64,000 nt of DNA from Kribbella sp. VKM Ac-2568 (GTDB lineage Bacteria; Actinomycetota; Actinomycetes; Propionibacteriales; Kribbellaceae). The stretch covers positions 248,001 to 312,000 of the forward strand of contig NZ_SLVF01000012.1 in assembly GCF_004345365.1 (NCBI RefSeq), written 5' to 3'. Shown piece after piece: positions 1-7,909 of this stretch (position 1 is the stretch's first letter; each line of letters opens with the position of its first letter). The position numbers and the translations under genes were made by a program. Under the pieces are notes generated by a model. That model made no database searches and was not told the origin of the DNA. It saw only the letters and a program-made list of their open reading frames with translations.

Positions 1-838
1 CCCTCAGGGCGTTGGAGAAGTACTTCGCGATCGCGGAGGCGAAGACATTCGGCGGCTCGTGGCCGTAGAACCAGGTGGGGATGGAGACGCCACCGTCGCC
101 CGGGAAGTCTCGGCGTACGGCGAGGCCTGTTGAGGCCCAGGCGGCCACGGAAGGTTTGAAGGACGGCACCTCCGCTAGAGCCTCGAGGGCAGCGTCGACC
201 GCGGCATCGTCATACGAGGAGAGGCTGGAGCCGAGGTTCGCGGCCTCCATCGCGCCCGGGCCGCCGCCGGTGGCCACGGTGAGGCCGGCGCGGGCGAGCG
301 TGCGGCCCAGCAGGACAGCCGACCGGTACGTCGGGCTGGTGCGGGCGATCCCATGGCCGCCCATCACGCCGATCCACGGTCTGCTGCCGGGGAGTTCGTG
401 CAGAGCGTCCGCGATCGAGTGGTCGTGCAGCGCGGCCGCGAGGGTACGGCTGGTGTCGCCCTTCTCGTCGTGCTGCCGCGACCAGGCGTAGACCTGCGCG
501 TCCGGAGTCGCCTCGTACCCCGAGGACAGCCCCGCGTACAGGTCGTCCGCGGTGTACAGGCAGCCGCGGTACGGGTCGAAGGGCAGTTCGGGGATCGCCG
601 GGAAGATCAGCCCGCCGCCATCCCGGATCCAGGCGGCCGCGGTCTCCTCCAGGTCGCAGCCGAGGAACACCGACCCCACCGGCGACAACTTCAGCAGCAC
701 CGGCGTACGGCTGGTCAGGTCCACCGACTGCACCCGCCAGCCGTTCATCGAGGTGGCTCCGGCGGCGGCTACCTTGTCGAAGTGCGCCAGGGACTCGATG
801 TCCAGGTGCGGGATGCTCGGGGTCGTCACGATCAGCAC
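1..838 (-). CDS. LOG-family (Rossmann-fold nucleotide-binding) protein, partial at left edge
   Basis: I translated the minus strand by hand. An open frame runs from a GTG at 838, just after an in-frame TGA, to the window edge (about 279 residues). It carries GVMGGHGIARTSPTYRSA and then ATGGGPGAMEAANLG, the nucleotide-binding glycine-rich signature of the LOG/lysine-decarboxylase-like fold. The second family motif (PGGxGTxxE) would lie beyond the edge. The N-terminal 130 residues precede the Rossmann core and are longer than in small LOG phosphoribohydrolases, so this belongs to a larger LOG subgroup. No N-terminal ATG exists, so the start is GTG 838 or GTG 829. It is divergent from the aminotransferase gene across a 90-bp promoter region holding a palindrome. 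Family membership is clear; the substrate is unknown. Confidence 0.8.
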   Translation of the reverse strand, partial: MLIVTTPSIPHLDIESLAHFDKVAAAGATSMNGWRVQSVDLTSRTPVLLKLSPVGSVFLGCDLEETAAAWIRDGGGLIFPAIPELPFDPYRGCLYTADDLYAGLSSGYEATPDAQVYAWSRQHDEKGDTSRTLAAALHDHSIADALHELPGSRPWIGVMGGHGIARTSPTYRSAVLLGRTLARAGLTVATGGGPGAMEAANLGSSLSSYDDAAVDAALEALAEVPSFKPSVAAWASTGLAVRRDFPGDGGVSIPTWFYGHEPPNVFASAIAKYFSNALR

Positions 839-876
839 CCTAAGTCACCGGCAGAGCCGCCACGCGACGCCGAGCG

Positions 877-901
877 GACTGACAGAGCGGCTCTATCAGT
901 C
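877..901. promoter_or_regulatory. 25-bp near-perfect palindrome, candidate operator
   Basis: Arms GACTGACAGAGC and GCTCTATCAGTC flank a central G, with 11 of 12 positions complementary. It sits in the 90-bp divergent region between the LOG gene (start 838) and the aminotransferase (start 929), 27 bp before the latter's ATG. The position suits a dimeric repressor controlling one or both genes. An mRNA hairpin is the alternative. Confidence 0.55.
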
Positions 902-928
902 ACGACCGAGATGAGGTATTGCTAAGAC

Positions 929-2218
929 ATGACACATGCGGAGCTGTGGGAGCGTCACAAGGCCGTCATGCCGGACTGGCTCGCGTTGTATTACGAGGAG
1001 CCGATCGAGATCGTCAAGGGATCCGGGCGCCGGGTCACCGACGGTGAGGGCAAGGAGTACATCGACTTCTTCGCCGGCATCCTGACCAACGCGATCGGGT
1101 ACGACATCGCGGAGATCTCCGACGCCGTCCGCGAACAGTTGGCCAGCGGGGTCGCGCACACCTCGACGGTGTACCTGATCCGCCGCCAGATCGAGCTGGC
1201 CGAGAAGATCGCCGGGCTGTCCGGGATCAAGGACGCCAAGGTCTTCTTCACCAACTCCGGCACCGAGGCGAACGAGGCGGCGATGCTGTTCGCCACCCAG
1301 AAGCGTCGCTCGAACCAGGTGCTCGCGATGCGCAACTCGTACCACGGACGCGGATTCGGCACCGTCGCCATCACCGGCAACCGCGGCTGGTCCGCGAGCA
1401 GCCTGTCGCCGGTGAACGTGCAGTACGTGCAGGGCGCGTACCGCTACCGCAGCCCGTTCAAGGACCTCCCGGACGCGGAGTACATCAAGGTCTGCGTGGA
1501 CGACCTCCGCAACGTCATCGACACCGGTACGGCGGGCGACGTGGCCTGCCTGATCGTCGAGCCGATCCAGGGCGTCGGCGGCTTCTCGTCACCGCCCGAC
1601 GGCCTGTACGCCGCGTTCAAGGAGGTGCTCGACGAGTTCGGCATCCTGCTGATCTCCGACGAGGTCCAGACCGGGTGGGGCCGGACCGGTGAGCACTTCT
1701 GGGGGATCCAGGCGCACGATGTGGTGCCGGACGCGATGACATTCGCCAAGGGCCTCGGCAACGGGTTCGCGATCGGCGGGGTGGTGGCGCGGCCGGAACT
1801 GATGGACAGCCTGAGCGCGAACTCGCTGTCGACGTTCGGCGGCAACCCGATCTCGACCAGCGCGGCGAAGGCCACCATCGAGTACCTGGTCGACAACGAC
1901 CTGCAGGCCAACGCGGCCAAGCGGGGCGCGCAGTTGATGGACGGCCTGCGCGGGATCTCGGAGGAGTTCCCCGAGATCGGCGACGTCCGCGGCAAGGGCC
2001 TGATGCTCGCCGCTGAGATCGTCAACCCCGAGGACGACAAGCCGGACGCGGCCACCACGGCCAAGCTCCAGCAGGAGACGAAGAACCGCGGCCTGCTGGT
2101 CGGCAAGGGCGGCCTCTACGGCAACGTCCTGCGGATGGCCCCGCCGATGACGCTGACCGAGGAAGAGACCTCCGAGGCGCTGGAGATCCTCCGGGACTCC
2201 TTCAACACCCTGCGCTGA
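929..2218 (+). CDS. Class III PLP-dependent aminotransferase
   Basis: This 429-residue protein is a full-length class III (omega) aminotransferase. GTEANEAA near residue 111 is the phosphate-binding turn, the Asp that contacts the pyridine nitrogen is D244 in ISDEVQTGWGRTG, and the Schiff-base lysine is K274 in TFAKGLGNG. Length and motifs suit the AGXT2/4-aminobutyrate/beta-alanine aminotransferase group, which transfers an amino group from an omega-amino acid or alanine to a keto acid in the cytoplasm. The exact substrate cannot be read from sequence. The ATG at 929 gives a family-like N-terminus. The gene converges on the APH-like gene with only 7 bp between stop codons. Confidence 0.88.
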   Translation: MTHAELWERHKAVMPDWLALYYEEPIEIVKGSGRRVTDGEGKEYIDFFAGILTNAIGYDIAEISDAVREQLASGVAHTSTVYLIRRQIELAEKIAGLSGIKDAKVFFTNSGTEANEAAMLFATQKRRSNQVLAMRNSYHGRGFGTVAITGNRGWSASSLSPVNVQYVQGAYRYRSPFKDLPDAEYIKVCVDDLRNVIDTGTAGDVACLIVEPIQGVGGFSSPPDGLYAAFKEVLDEFGILLISDEVQTGWGRTGEHFWGIQAHDVVPDAMTFAKGLGNGFAIGGVVARPELMDSLSANSLSTFGGNPISTSAAKATIEYLVDNDLQANAAKRGAQLMDGLRGISEEFPEIGDVRGKGLMLAAEIVNPEDDKPDAATTAKLQQETKNRGLLVGKGGLYGNVLRMAPPMTLTEEETSEALEILRDSFNTLR

Positions 2219-2225
2219 ACCGGAT

Positions 2226-3152
2226 CTACCGAGCCTGCTCGTGGTCGGCCAGCACCTGGTCGATCACGAGCAGGTTCACCGCGGCGCTCTGCTCGTCGGT
2301 GTCGATGACATCGGCGAGCACGATCAGCGCCTTCCACAGCGCCCAGCCGCGCGCCCGCGCCCAGGTGGCAACATCCTGACCGACCGTACTGCGGAACGCC
2401 TCCCGGCTGTCCCCGGAGAACATCGTCCAGGCGATCACCAGATCACAGGCGGGATCACCCACGCCTGACGTGCCGAAGTCGATCACGGCGGACAGCCGGC
2501 CGTTCTCGACCAGCAGATTGCCACTGGCGATATCCCCGTGGAACCACGTCGGCGGGCCGTCCCACACCGACTCGAGCGCCGCGTCCCAAACAGCGGCAGC
2601 CTTCGCGGTGTCGACCCGACCTTCGAGAGCGACGAGTGCCCGACGGGTCTCCTCGTCGTAATGCACCGGCGGCGCACCCCGGTAGAAGCTATGCGCGGCA
2701 GCCACCGGCCCACCCGTCGCGTCGCAGCCCTGCAACGCGAGGATGAACTCAGCCACCGAGATCGCGAACGCCGGCAGATCATCGATCGTTTCCAGGCTTG
2801 CCGTCTCACCGTCCAACCAGCGGCGAACCGACCAGTTGAAGGCGTAGCCCTCGCCCGGAACGCCCTTCCCGACGGGCTCCGGTACTGCGACCGGCAGGTG
2901 CGGCGCCAGCCGGGGCAGCCACTCGTCCTCCTTGTCCACAGCCGGCGCGTACGCCGCGGCGGTGGGCAGGCGAACCGTCATGGAGTCACCAAGCCGGTAG
3001 GTCCGGTTGTCCCAGCCATCCACCTTGACCGGCGTCACCGCGAGGTCGCTCCACTGCGGAAACTGCGCCTTGATCAGCCGCTTCACCAGCCCGACATCGA
3101 TACCGGCACGGCCGTCGGGATTCGGGTTCTCGATCATCGGCCAAAGTCTCAT
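2226..3152 (-). CDS. Aminoglycoside phosphotransferase-fold (APH) kinase
   Basis: About 308 residues from the ATG at 3152; an ATG at 3137 (MIENPNPDG) is an equally good start, and neither has a strong ribosome site. The kinase core is complete: WFHGDIASGNLL is the catalytic HGDxxxxN loop and VIDFGTSGVGDPACDL the metal-binding DFG-like segment. This fold phosphorylates small molecules (aminoglycosides, macrolides, sugars, choline). Most chromosomal actinobacterial members have unknown substrates, so resistance should not be assumed. The gene lies 30 bp downstream of the mimR-like stop on the same strand and may be read through from it. Confidence 0.82.
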   Translation of the reverse strand: MRLWPMIENPNPDGRAGIDVGLVKRLIKAQFPQWSDLAVTPVKVDGWDNRTYRLGDSMTVRLPTAAAYAPAVDKEDEWLPRLAPHLPVAVPEPVGKGVPGEGYAFNWSVRRWLDGETASLETIDDLPAFAISVAEFILALQGCDATGGPVAAAHSFYRGAPPVHYDEETRRALVALEGRVDTAKAAAVWDAALESVWDGPPTWFHGDIASGNLLVENGRLSAVIDFGTSGVGDPACDLVIAWTMFSGDSREAFRSTVGQDVATWARARGWALWKALIVLADVIDTDEQSAAVNLLVIDQVLADHEQAR

Positions 3153-3181
3153 GGCCCGTCGCACCGCGGTGCAAGGGCTTT

Positions 3182-4969
3182 TCAGATCGTCAGCACGATG
3201 CCGTAGTCGCGGATTTTGCGGTAGATGGTGGCTCGGGACATGCCTAGGTCGCTGGCGGCCTTGTCTTTGTTGCCGCGGTGGATGACGAGGGCCTTGACGA
3301 CGGCGTCGCGTTCCAGGGACTCCAGTTGGGTCAGCCGGCGGCGGGTGGTCGCGCGGCATTCGCCGGGGAGGTCGTCGAGCTCGATCGTGCCTGAGCGACG
3401 GTGCTGCGCGATCCGCAGCAGGACACGCCGGAGTTGCTCGACGTTGCCGAGCCACGGCAGCCGCATCAGTTGGGCCAGGGCCGCGGGCGAGATGCTCAGC
3501 TTGTTCCCACGGTTCAAGCGGCCCAGCAGATGAGGGACCAGCTTGTGCATGTCTTCCAGGTGGTGGCGCAGCGGTGGTACCTCGACGGTGTGCGAGAAGT
3601 GGGGCAACAGTTGCGCATCCACCTCAGGGTTGCGCGGCTCGCTCCGCATCGTCAGAGCCACCCAGACCCCGCGCCGCTGGTCGGCGTACTCGAGGAGTAG
3701 TTCGGACAGGGCGCTGATCGTGTCGCTGTCGAGCAGGTGAGCTCGCCGTACGACCAAGGAGCCCGCGCCGGCCGACAACTCCTCCGCGATCGTGTCCAGC
3801 CAGGCCGGACTTGCCTCGGCCGAGTCCATCACGCGGAAGTGGCCAGAGCTGTTGCGGAGTTGGTTCACGGACCGCAGCAAGGCGATCTTGCCGACTCCGG
3901 CCTCGCCCTCCAGCACCATCCACGACCCGTTGCGCCTGCTGGTGTCCACCGCCTGGCAGACCCGTTGCCACGTCGCGCTAGTCCCTGCCAGTCCAGGCAT
4001 CACCGGTACGACGCTGGCTGGCGCTCCGGTCGACGAGTCGAGCCCCGACTGCACCTGGATCCGCAGTACGCCACCGGCCAGTTCCGACCCCGCGAAGGAC
4101 GGCCGGTAGTCCATCCGGGCCACCAGACCGCTCGGGAGGTCCGCAACCAGGGTCACCGGGTTCGGGGATCCCGCGGCATCTGCAGACCTCGCCAGCAGGG
4201 CGGCCTGGTCTGCGGGATCGAAGCGCTGCTGCGCTTGGTTGTTCATCATCACCAGATCCGCGCTGAGCGCCATCACGCCACTGCCGGGGTGCTGACACGC
4301 CGCCAGGTAGTCGCGGAACAGGGCGAGCTCCCGAGCTCCGGACCGCGTCAGCAGTTGTTGTTCGATCTTCTGCGCTGTGGACCGTGCGCAGAACATCAGC
4401 AGGGCATTGGAATGCGTGACAGACGAGGTGAGGTCCAGTACGCCGAGCAGAGACCCCGTCACCGGGTGGTGGATCGGAGCACCCGCACAGGCGAAGCCGC
4501 CGAGGCTGCCGGTGAAGTGCTCGCTGCCTGTCACCATCGTCGGTACTCCGGCCTCCAGGGCGGTCCCGATGCCGTTGGTGCCGACCTCTTCCTCGGCGTA
4601 GCTGAAACCAGGCGCAAGGTAGGCCTTGTCGAGCTGCCGGACCAGGGCCGGGTCGGGGCAGGCGCGCTGCAGGACGAGGCCGTGCCGGTCGGTGAGGATG
4701 ATGCTGACCGACTCGTTCGCCAGCTCGTTCGCGAGAGCGCTCAACACAGGGGCTGCGCTGAGCGCAAGCGGAGTGGGGCCATCCAATTCGTGGTAGGCGG
4801 GGTCGAGGTTGTCCGTGTCCACCTGGAGCCGGGAGGACCGCAGCCACGACGCCTGGATCGGCTCGCGCACCACCTTGGAGTTCAGGTCACCGGACGTCAG
4901 AAATGAGTCCCGGGCCTGCTGCAGCCGCCGGCCCGGCTTCGGCGTACTGGTCCAGTGGTTTTGATCCAT
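3182..4969 (-). CDS. mimR: MimR/AcoR-like GAF-AAA-Fis regulator of the monooxygenase operon
   Basis: 595 residues from the ATG at 4969, chosen because a GGAGAGG site lies just upstream; an earlier start at 5002 lacks one. Order: an N-terminal sensor/GAF region (about 60-200), a degenerate AAA+ domain (about 310-500) and a C-terminal Fis-type helix-turn-helix (NKDKAASDLGMSRATIYRKI). The architecture is that of NtrC-class activators, but the sigma-54-contacting GAFTGA loop is absent and the P-loop reads GEAGVGKIAL, with Ile where Ser/Thr normally follows the Lys. That fits actinobacterial AcoR/MimR-type regulators acting without sigma-54. It is divergent from mimA, with a palindrome between them, and probably activates mimABCD in response to an inducer. 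Confidence 0.85.
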   Translation of the reverse strand: MDQNHWTSTPKPGRRLQQARDSFLTSGDLNSKVVREPIQASWLRSSRLQVDTDNLDPAYHELDGPTPLALSAAPVLSALANELANESVSIILTDRHGLVLQRACPDPALVRQLDKAYLAPGFSYAEEEVGTNGIGTALEAGVPTMVTGSEHFTGSLGGFACAGAPIHHPVTGSLLGVLDLTSSVTHSNALLMFCARSTAQKIEQQLLTRSGARELALFRDYLAACQHPGSGVMALSADLVMMNNQAQQRFDPADQAALLARSADAAGSPNPVTLVADLPSGLVARMDYRPSFAGSELAGGVLRIQVQSGLDSSTGAPASVVPVMPGLAGTSATWQRVCQAVDTSRRNGSWMVLEGEAGVGKIALLRSVNQLRNSSGHFRVMDSAEASPAWLDTIAEELSAGAGSLVVRRAHLLDSDTISALSELLLEYADQRRGVWVALTMRSEPRNPEVDAQLLPHFSHTVEVPPLRHHLEDMHKLVPHLLGRLNRGNKLSISPAALAQLMRLPWLGNVEQLRRVLLRIAQHRRSGTIELDDLPGECRATTRRRLTQLESLERDAVVKALVIHRGNKDKAASDLGMSRATIYRKIRDYGIVLTI

Positions 4970-5030
4970 AGACACGCCTCTCCTCGTCGGGGCCTGTCCC
5001 AAAGACTAGGTCCGTCGGTCCCCCCCACTG

Positions 5031-5047
5031 TGTCTCAGATTGAGACA
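5031..5047. promoter_or_regulatory. Palindromic operator TGTCTCA-N3-TGAGACA between mimR and mimA
   Basis: TGTCTCAGATTGAGACA has perfect 7-bp arms around GAT. It lies in the divergent mimR/mimA promoter region, 61 bp upstream of the mimR start and 94 bp upstream of the mimA start. It has the size and symmetry of a Fis-type dimer site and resembles the TGAGACA-type inverted repeats I recall for AcoR-class regulators, so MimR is the likely ligand. Confidence 0.7.
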
Positions 5048-5141
5048 AGTGCAAGGCCCCGTCCGGGGTGTGATCTTCTCCACGGCGGCCCAGAGCACCT
5101 GCAGAGCCGCTGACCTGATCTGTACCCCGAGGAGGCAGACC

Positions 5142-6794
5142 GTGAGCAGGCAGAGTCTGAGCAAGGCACATGCCAAGATCACCGAACTGTCCTGGGAGCC
5201 GACTTTCGCCACTCCCGCGACACGCTTCGGAACCGACTACACGTTCGACAAGGCCCCGAAGAAGGACCCGCTGAAGCAGATCATGCGGTCCTACTTCCCG
5301 ATGGAGGAGGAGAAGGACAACCGCGTCTTCGGCGCGATGGACGGCGCCATCCGCGGCAACATGTTCCGCCAGGTGCAGCAGCGCTGGATGGAGTGGCAGA
5401 AGCTCTTCCTGTCCATCATCCCGTTCCCCGAGATCTCCGCCGCCCGGGCGATGCCGATGGCGATCGACGCGGTGCCGAACCCGGAGATCCACAACGGCCT
5501 GGCCGTGCAGATGATCGACGAGGTCCGGCACTCGACGATCCAGATGAACCTCAAGAAGCTCTATATGAACCACTACATCGACCCGGCCGGGTTCGACATC
5601 ACCGAGAAGGCGTTCGCGAACAACTACGCGGGCACCATCGGCCGGCAGTTCGGCGAGGGGTTCATCACCGGTGACGCGATCACCGCGGCGAACATCTACC
5701 TGACCGTGGTGGCCGAGACCGCCTTCACGAACACGCTGTTCGTCGCGATGCCCGACGAGGCCGCGGCGAACGGCGACTACCTGCTGCCGACCGTCTTCCA
5801 CTCGGTCCAGTCCGACGAGTCGCGCCACATCAGCAACGGGTACTCGATCCTGCTGATGGCATTGGCCGACGAGGACAACCGGCAGTTGCTCGAGCGGGAC
5901 CTGCGCTACGCCTGGTGGAACAACCACTGCGTCGTCGACGCGGCGATCGGCACCTTCATCGAGTACGGCACGAAGGACCGCCGTAAGGACCGCGACTCGT
6001 ACGCCGAGATGTGGCGCCGGTGGATCTACGACGACTACTACCGCAGCTACCTGATCCCGCTGGAGAAGTACGGCCTGAAGATCCCGCACGACCTGGTCGA
6101 AGAGGCGTGGAACCGGATCTACAACAAGGGCTACGTGCACGAGGTGGCGCAGTTCTTCGCCACCGGCTGGCCGGTCAACTACTGGCGGATCGACCCGATG
6201 ACGGACACCGACTTCGAGTGGTTCGAGGAGAAGTACCCAGGCTGGTACAACAAGTACGGCAAGTGGTGGGAGAACTACAACCGCCTGCGCTACCCCGGCA
6301 AGAACAAGCCGATCGCGTTCGAGGACGTCGATTACCAGTACCCGCACCGCTGCTGGACCTGCATGGTGCCGGCGCTGATCCGCGAGGACATGGTCACCGA
6401 GAAGGTCGACGGCCAGTGGCGCACCTACTGCTCCGAGACCTGCGCCTGGACCGACATTAAGGCGTTCCGGCCGGAGTACGAGGGCCGGCCGACGCCGAAC
6501 ATGGGCCGGCTGACCGGGCACCGCGAGTGGGAGACGCTGCACCACAACCGGGACCTGGCCGACATCATCAAGGACCTCGGCTACGTGCGCGACGACGGCA
6601 AGACGCTGATCCCGCAGCCGCACCTGGACCTGGACGACCAGAAGAAGCTGTGGACCCTCGACGACGTCCGGGGCATCAACTTCGCCAGTCCGAACATCCT
6701 GCTGAACGAGATGTCCGACGCGGACCGTGAGGCCCACGTCGCGGCGTACAAGGCGGGCGGTCCGGCCGGGCGGCCGGCGCCGGCCAAGGTCTGA
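5142..6794 (+). CDS. mimA: Di-iron monooxygenase large (alpha) hydroxylase subunit MimA
   Basis: 550 residues from a GTG at 5142 behind a strong GAGGAGG site (5129-5135). The start SRQSLSKAHAKITELSW matches the conserved N-terminus of mycobacterial and rhodococcal propane/phenol monooxygenase alpha subunits. The four-helix bundle ligands are all present: E97, E127xxH130, E192 and E226xxH229, giving a carboxylate-bridged di-iron site. The subunit activates O2 and inserts one oxygen atom into propane, acetone or phenol-type substrates. A Cys-rich segment near 405-430 (RCWTCMVPA, YCSETCAW) is usual in this subgroup. It heads the mimABCD-amidohydrolase-mimG operon. Whether propane, acetone or phenol is the physiological substrate cannot be read here. 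Confidence 0.95.
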   Translation: MSRQSLSKAHAKITELSWEPTFATPATRFGTDYTFDKAPKKDPLKQIMRSYFPMEEEKDNRVFGAMDGAIRGNMFRQVQQRWMEWQKLFLSIIPFPEISAARAMPMAIDAVPNPEIHNGLAVQMIDEVRHSTIQMNLKKLYMNHYIDPAGFDITEKAFANNYAGTIGRQFGEGFITGDAITAANIYLTVVAETAFTNTLFVAMPDEAAANGDYLLPTVFHSVQSDESRHISNGYSILLMALADEDNRQLLERDLRYAWWNNHCVVDAAIGTFIEYGTKDRRKDRDSYAEMWRRWIYDDYYRSYLIPLEKYGLKIPHDLVEEAWNRIYNKGYVHEVAQFFATGWPVNYWRIDPMTDTDFEWFEEKYPGWYNKYGKWWENYNRLRYPGKNKPIAFEDVDYQYPHRCWTCMVPALIREDMVTEKVDGQWRTYCSETCAWTDIKAFRPEYEGRPTPNMGRLTGHREWETLHHNRDLADIIKDLGYVRDDGKTLIPQPHLDLDDQKKLWTLDDVRGINFASPNILLNEMSDADREAHVAAYKAGGPAGRPAPAKV

Positions 6795-6877
6795 TCCTTC
6801 CCCCACGGGCAGGTCGGTGGCGGTGAACCCTGGCACCTCTCGCCGCCACCGATCGCCTGACTCGACAGGAGACGTTG

Positions 6878-7900
6878 ATGGGTGACAAGCACGTCGTGAG
6901 GTTCGAGCCTGTCGACCTCGAGATGGAGGTCGACGAGGAGGAGACGGTGCTGAACGCCGCCTTCCGGCAGGGCATCGCGCTGATGCACGGGTGCAAGGAG
7001 GGCCAGTGCGCCGCGTGCAAGTCCTTCCTGCTGGACGGTGACGTGCAGATGGACCGGTACTCGACGTTCGCGCTGGCGGAGTACGAGAGCGACGAGGGCT
7101 ACATCCTGCTGTGCAAGTCGCACGCGTACTCCGACCTCACCGTGGAGCTGATCAACTATGACGAGGAGGAACTGCGCAACGCCGTACCGCTGCAGCACCT
7201 GCGGACCAGGATCGCCGCGATCGAGCCGGTCACGCACGACATCGTGTCGCTGCGACTCGACCTGGTCGAGCCTGCCGCCTTCACCTTCAAACCCGGCCAG
7301 TACGCCGACATCCGGATCCCGGGACAGGACGGCCACCGGTCGTTCTCGATGGCGAACCTGCCGGGAGAGCCGCTGGAGTTCCTGATCAAGAAGTACCCCG
7401 GCGGGCACTTCTCCGGACTGCTCGACGACACCCTGAAGCCCGGTGACGAGCTCGAGCTGGACGGTCCGTACGGGACGTTCACGCTGAAGAAGTCGTCGGA
7501 CCGGCGGATCGTCTGCATCGGCGGGGGAGCGGGCCTGGCCCCGATCCTCAGCCTGCTCCGCCATCTCGTTGCCGACGGCATCGACCGGCCGGTGCGGTTC
7601 TTCTACGGCGCACGCAACCACGCGGACCTGTTCTACCTGGAGCAGATCGAGGAGCTCGGCGCGAAGCTGACCGACTTCGAGTTCGTCGGCTGCCTGTCGG
7701 ACAGCTGGCCGGACGGCTGGGCCAACACCGGGTTCGTGACCGAGGTGGTGCAGCGGCTGGAGCCAGGGCTGGCCGAGTGCGACGCCTACCTGTGCGGACC
7801 ACCGCCGATGGTCGACGCGGCGATCGCCTTGCTGGAGATGACGGGCGTTCCGCCGGAGCACATCCACTACGACAAGTTCACCACCTCGGTGGCGGAATAG
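6878..7900 (+). CDS. mimB: Monooxygenase NADH reductase component MimB
   Basis: 340 residues from the ATG at 6878, with AGGAG upstream. The N-terminal plant-type 2Fe-2S domain has ligands C39, C44, C47 and C79 (CKEGQCAAC and LLCKS). An FAD-binding domain follows (RSFSMANLPGE), then an NAD-binding domain with GGGAGLAPI and a C-terminal CGPPPM motif. It moves electrons from NADH through FAD and the iron-sulfur cluster to the di-iron hydroxylase. It sits 83 bp after mimA and 9 bp before mimC, so co-transcription is expected. All domains are intact and the length is typical. Confidence 0.94.
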   Translation: MGDKHVVRFEPVDLEMEVDEEETVLNAAFRQGIALMHGCKEGQCAACKSFLLDGDVQMDRYSTFALAEYESDEGYILLCKSHAYSDLTVELINYDEEELRNAVPLQHLRTRIAAIEPVTHDIVSLRLDLVEPAAFTFKPGQYADIRIPGQDGHRSFSMANLPGEPLEFLIKKYPGGHFSGLLDDTLKPGDELELDGPYGTFTLKKSSDRRIVCIGGGAGLAPILSLLRHLVADGIDRPVRFFYGARNHADLFYLEQIEELGAKLTDFEFVGCLSDSWPDGWANTGFVTEVVQRLEPGLAECDAYLCGPPPMVDAAIALLEMTGVPPEHIHYDKFTTSVAE

Positions 7901-7909
7901 GAGATAGCG

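Noticed and set aside
2226..3152. Antibiotic-resistance aminoglycoside phosphotransferase
   Set aside because: The fold is shared by many metabolic kinases; nothing in the sequence or context shows aminoglycoside specificity.
4970..5141. Sigma-54 (-24/-12) promoter for mimA
   Set aside because: The regulator lacks GAFTGA, and I could not find a correctly spaced GG-N10-GC element before mimA.
4887..6836. Long open frame (about 650 codons) antisense to mimA
   Set aside because: A by-product of high GC at third codon positions in mimA; its translation is Val/Leu/Arg/Asp-rich without motifs, and mimA is unmistakable.
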